This document shows positions 24,130 through 26,388 of a DNA stretch of 26,388 bases, piece by piece (within the stretch, counting starts at the first letter, position 1; every line of letters starts with the position of its first letter). The notes below the pieces were generated by a model, which saw nothing but the letters and a program-made list of their open reading frames with translations, was not told where the DNA came from and searched no databases. The position numbers were made by a program, and so were the translations under genes. Source of the DNA: GW2011-AR1 sp964384965 (GTDB lineage: Archaea > Nanobdellota > Nanobdellia > Pacearchaeales > GW2011-AR1); the NCBI GenBank assembly GCA_964384965.1, contig CAYLLR010000004.1, positions 1 to 26,388 on the forward strand, in the 5' to 3' direction.

Positions 24130-25611
24130 ATGGAATTTAAAGTTAAAACTTCTTATTGGGCTGCGGGAATCCCGGTTGTAATGTTGAATAAAAAAGCGGC
24201 AAAAAAGTTGGGAGTTCATCCTGGAGAAAGAATTCTCATAAAAACTATCTCTAAAAATTCAAAAGAAATCTCAACAATCTTGGATATAACTAAAAAAAAT
24301 TTAAATGAAGATGAAATTTTTGTTACCGAAGAAATAAAAAAAATTCTTTCCATTAAAGAGAATCAACGGGTAAGAATTTTTATTTCTCCGACGACAGATG
24401 TCATCTCTTTTATCAAGAAAAAATTATCTGGAAAAAGGTTGACAAAAGAAGAAGTAAAGGAAATTATTTCCCACATAGTATCCAACTCTCTTTCCGAACC
24501 AGAAATCTCGGTTTTTGTATCTGCAATGTATAAAAATGGAATGAGTTTTGAAGAAACAACCTATCTTGTGGAAGCAATCTTGTTCTCTGGAAAAAGAATG
24601 AGTTTTAGAAATAAATATGTCGTCGATAAACATAGTATTGGAGGGATTGCTGGAAATAGGACTACTCCGATAGTAGTAGCCATTTGCGCTGCTGCAGGAT
24701 TGATTTTTCCAAAAACTTCCTCGAGAGCGATAACCAGTGCATCTGGAACGGCGGACACAATAGAGGTCTTATCTCCCGTAGAATTTTCAATAGATCAATT
24801 AAAAAAGATTATTAAAAAGGTCGGGGCGTTTTTGAGTTGGGGGGGTGCTGTAGGGATGGTTCCTGCAGATTCTAAAATCATTCAAGTTGAAAAAAAATTA
24901 AAAATTGATCCGGAGGCGCAACTTTTGGCGTCGATAATTTCCAAAAAACTTGCGGCAGGAAGTAAATATGTTTTAATTGATATTCCTTACGGAAAAAAAG
25001 CAAAAGTTTCAAAATTGAAAGCAAAAAGATTGGAAAGAAAATTTAAGAAGTTGGGTTCTTATTTCAATTTAAAAGTCAGTGTTGTTTTAACCTCTGCAAG
25101 GGAGCCAATTGGAAATGGGATTGGACCAGCATTAGAAATAAGAGATGTTTTAAGGGTATTAAAGAGAGAAAGAAATCTTCCAAAAGATTTAGAAAAAAAA
25201 GGATTATTTTTGGCGGGAGAAATTTTAGAAATAACTAAAAAATCTAAAAAAGGAGAGGGTAAAATTCTCGCAAAAAAAATTTTGGATTCTGGAAAGGCCT
25301 ATAAAAAATTTAGTGAAATAATCAGAGCCCAGGGGGGAAAAATCAAGGAAATTCATCTTTCAAAAATAAAGGAAGATTTTTTTGTCAAGAAAGAGGGAAA
25401 AATAAAAAGTATAGATAATTTAGAAATAAACCTCCTTGCGAGAGTTGCAGGGTGCCCAATTGATAAATATGCTGGAGTTTATTTACATCACCATGTAGGA
25501 GAAAAAGTAAAAAAAGGTGAGAAAATTTTAACAATTTACGCAGAGTCAAAGTCAAGACTTGAAGAAGCGATTAAATATTATAAGGAAAAAAAACCAGTAA
25601 TTATTCGTTAG
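24130..25611 (+). CDS. deoA: AMP phosphorylase
   Basis: 493 residues. An N-terminal beta-rich domain of about 85 residues, absent from bacterial thymidine phosphorylase, precedes the nucleoside-phosphorylase family II core. VDKHSIGGIAGNRTT at 165-179 and KTSSRAITSASGTADT at 195-210 are the phosphate- and substrate-binding segments in the form found in archaeal AMP phosphorylase. FLSWGGAVGMVPAD and KKLAAGSKYVLIDIPYGK follow; the C-terminal PIDKYAGVYLHHHVGEKVKK closes the fold. It converts AMP and phosphate to adenine and ribose-1,5-bisphosphate, which the isomerase at 6583-7401 would use. It could also accept CMP and UMP, as in Thermococcus. Confidence 0.92.
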   Translation: MEFKVKTSYWAAGIPVVMLNKKAAKKLGVHPGERILIKTISKNSKEISTILDITKKNLNEDEIFVTEEIKKILSIKENQRVRIFISPTTDVISFIKKKLSGKRLTKEEVKEIISHIVSNSLSEPEISVFVSAMYKNGMSFEETTYLVEAILFSGKRMSFRNKYVVDKHSIGGIAGNRTTPIVVAICAAAGLIFPKTSSRAITSASGTADTIEVLSPVEFSIDQLKKIIKKVGAFLSWGGAVGMVPADSKIIQVEKKLKIDPEAQLLASIISKKLAAGSKYVLIDIPYGKKAKVSKLKAKRLERKFKKLGSYFNLKVSVVLTSAREPIGNGIGPALEIRDVLRVLKRERNLPKDLEKKGLFLAGEILEITKKSKKGEGKILAKKILDSGKAYKKFSEIIRAQGGKIKEIHLSKIKEDFFVKKEGKIKSIDNLEINLLARVAGCPIDKYAGVYLHHHVGEKVKKGEKILTIYAESKSRLEEAIKYYKEKKPVIIR

Positions 25612-25896
25612 ATTCTTTTTTTAATGTAGGAATCATTTTTTTAAAATAAAATGTAAATTGTTTTTCTATTTTGGTTGGTTTAACTTTTTCAGAATAAATA
25701 TCTGAGCTATAATGAGGTGTCCCGTATTCTGTAATGCTGTCTGACCCCCCCAACAAAGTTTCCAAATATCACATAAGTTATTAATGCTATTTTTTCAATA
25801 TAATCAGCCAATATAATCTAATGATAGATGTTCCTGTAAATTCTATTAAAATTTAAGGGAAATAATTTTTGAATTTAAAGATAGATTTTCAGACAT
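25601..25896 (-). pseudogene. Decayed gene of about 98 codons with three frame changes
   Basis: This fills most of the 388-nt gap after AMP phosphorylase. On the minus strand an ATG at 25896 opens MSENLSLNSKIISLKF then stops. A second frame continues LIEFTGTSIIRLYW, a third LADYIEKIALITYVIFGNFV with a GG end, and a fourth from the G7 run (25745-25751) reads SDSITEYGTPHYSSDIYSEK to a stop at 25601. The four pieces follow one another without gaps and have normal protein composition in frames not dictated by AT bias, so they look like one protein with a hydrophobic middle. The stop lies within the last codons of AMP phosphorylase on the other strand. Family not recognised. Assembly error in homopolymers is an alternative to true decay. 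Confidence 0.5.
25616..25622 (+). terminator. T-tract after AMP phosphorylase
   Basis: Seven T residues start 5 nt after the TAG stop codon, a likely archaeal transcription terminator. Confidence 0.4.
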
Positions 25897-25970
25897 AATT
25901 AAATTAATGGAATAATGTATTCGAGGAATTAAAAATTAATTAATTTCCAAATTCAATTAATTAGATTAAT

Positions 25971-25979
25971 TTTTTAAAC
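25971..25979 (+). promoter_or_regulatory. TATA box of the 97-aa protein gene
   Basis: TTTTTAAAC is centred 25 nt before the ATG at 26000, predicting a leaderless message. Confidence 0.6.
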
Positions 25980-25999
25980 TTTAATCTCCTATTTTTTTT

Positions 26000-26293
26000 A
26001 TGAGAAGGTTTGATAGAAAGAGGGAGCTTGTCGAGTATTTTAAAAAAAATCTTTCTAAAAATTATACTGAAGATTCTTTAAAGTTTGCACTTCTTGACCA
26101 AGGTTATTCTAAAGTCGCAATAGAACAGGCGATGATTCAAGCACATAAAGAGATTGCTGAAAAAGCCCCTATTTTGAAAGAAAAACCAGTTATAAAATAT
26201 GAAATTTACAACGAAAACAATGAGCCAATAAAAGTTGAGCCATTTAATTTTTGGGAAAAAATAAAATTTTTTTTGAAAGGGAAGAAATATTAA
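26000..26293 (+). CDS. Small DPANN-type protein with a UBA-like helical N-terminus
   Basis: 97 residues. The N-terminal 50 residues (ELVEYFKKNLSKNYTEDSLK, then FALLDQGYSKVAIEQAMIQA) look like a three-helix bundle reminiscent of UBA-type or helical-repeat domains. KPVIKYEIYNENNEPIKVEP makes a short strand-like linker and the end is basic and aromatic (FNFWEKIKFFLKGKKY), as if it touched a membrane. Proteins of this appearance are common in DPANN genomes but, to my knowledge, have no assigned function. Single-gene unit with its own promoter. Confidence 0.68.
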   Translation: MRRFDRKRELVEYFKKNLSKNYTEDSLKFALLDQGYSKVAIEQAMIQAHKEIAEKAPILKEKPVIKYEIYNENNEPIKVEPFNFWEKIKFFLKGKKY

Positions 26294-26300
26294 ATAGAAA

Positions 26301-26388
26301 TATTTAAAACTCTCTTTTATCACTAAATTATTGTTTGAAGCCTCTGTCGCATAAGCAGGAATAAATTCCTTCGCAAATGCTTAGAGAA
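26301..26388 (+). other. Edge segment: promoter-like element and nested inverted repeats
   Basis: TATTTAAAAC at 26301-26310 looks like a TATA box that would start transcription near 26331. No open frame longer than a few codons follows on the plus strand. AGGAAT/ATTCCT (26357-26362 and 26365-26370) is nested inside TAAGC/GCTTA (26352-26356 and 26379-26383), and the base composition is less AT-biased than nearby spacers. It may be the start of a structured RNA or the end of a minus-strand gene entering from the right; the window ends too early to tell. Confidence 0.25.

Noticed and set aside
26341..26388. Resemblance to an internal part of 23S rRNA (CGCATAAGC followed by GCAAATGC)
   Set aside because: Only a few short blocks agree, the preceding conserved 23S 5' region is absent, and the match is too weak to call.

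Overview
The window reads as an AT-rich archaeal chromosome segment, most likely from a DPANN lineage of the Pacearchaeota/Woesearchaeota type. The evidence is: archaeal-only ribosomal proteins (eS4, eL19, eL32) in archaeal S10-spc gene order; an archaeal SecY, prefoldin alpha and aIF1; an AMP phosphorylase and a ribose-1,5-bisphosphate isomerase; TATA boxes about 26 nt upstream of start codons (leaderless mRNAs); and very compact genes. The lineage is inferred from gene content and protein style, not from a tree.

Left part (1-6400): a DUF4143-type AAA ATPase (+), then on the minus strand a polysaccharide flippase, two related winged-helix/nucleotidyltransferase proteins with matching palindromes at their start codons, a RelE-like toxin with a small overlapping upstream ORF, a GlcNAc-1-phosphate transferase of the N-glycosylation type, and a SpoIIM-family membrane protein. 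Middle (6400-10200): ribose-1,5-bisphosphate isomerase (+), prefoldin alpha with a Cys-rich tail (-), and a two-gene unit secY plus an EMC3/YidC-like DUF106 protein (-) with its own promoter.

10195-21967 is one long minus-strand ribosomal operon, in transcription order uL3, a 37-aa unknown ORF, uL4, uL23, uL2, uS19, uL22, uS3, uL29, aIF1, uS17, uL14, uL24, eS4, uL5, uS14, uS8, uL6, eL32, eL19, uL18, uS5, uL30, a MazG-like pyrophosphatase, uL15. Nearly all junctions overlap or are 0-2 nt apart, nine of them as TAAAATG. The Rpp29 gene often found between aIF1 and uS17 is absent. A lineage-type unknown protein lies upstream of uL3.

Right part (23000-26388): an AI-2E/PerM-family permease, AMP phosphorylase, a decayed gene (three apparent frameshifts) on the opposite strand, a small conserved-looking 97-aa protein, and an unassigned edge segment with a promoter and nested inverted repeats. 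AMP phosphorylase and ribose-1,5-bisphosphate isomerase are two of the three steps of the archaeal AMP-to-3-phosphoglycerate route; the third enzyme, type III RuBisCO, is not in the window. No tRNA, rRNA, CRISPR array or insertion sequence was seen.
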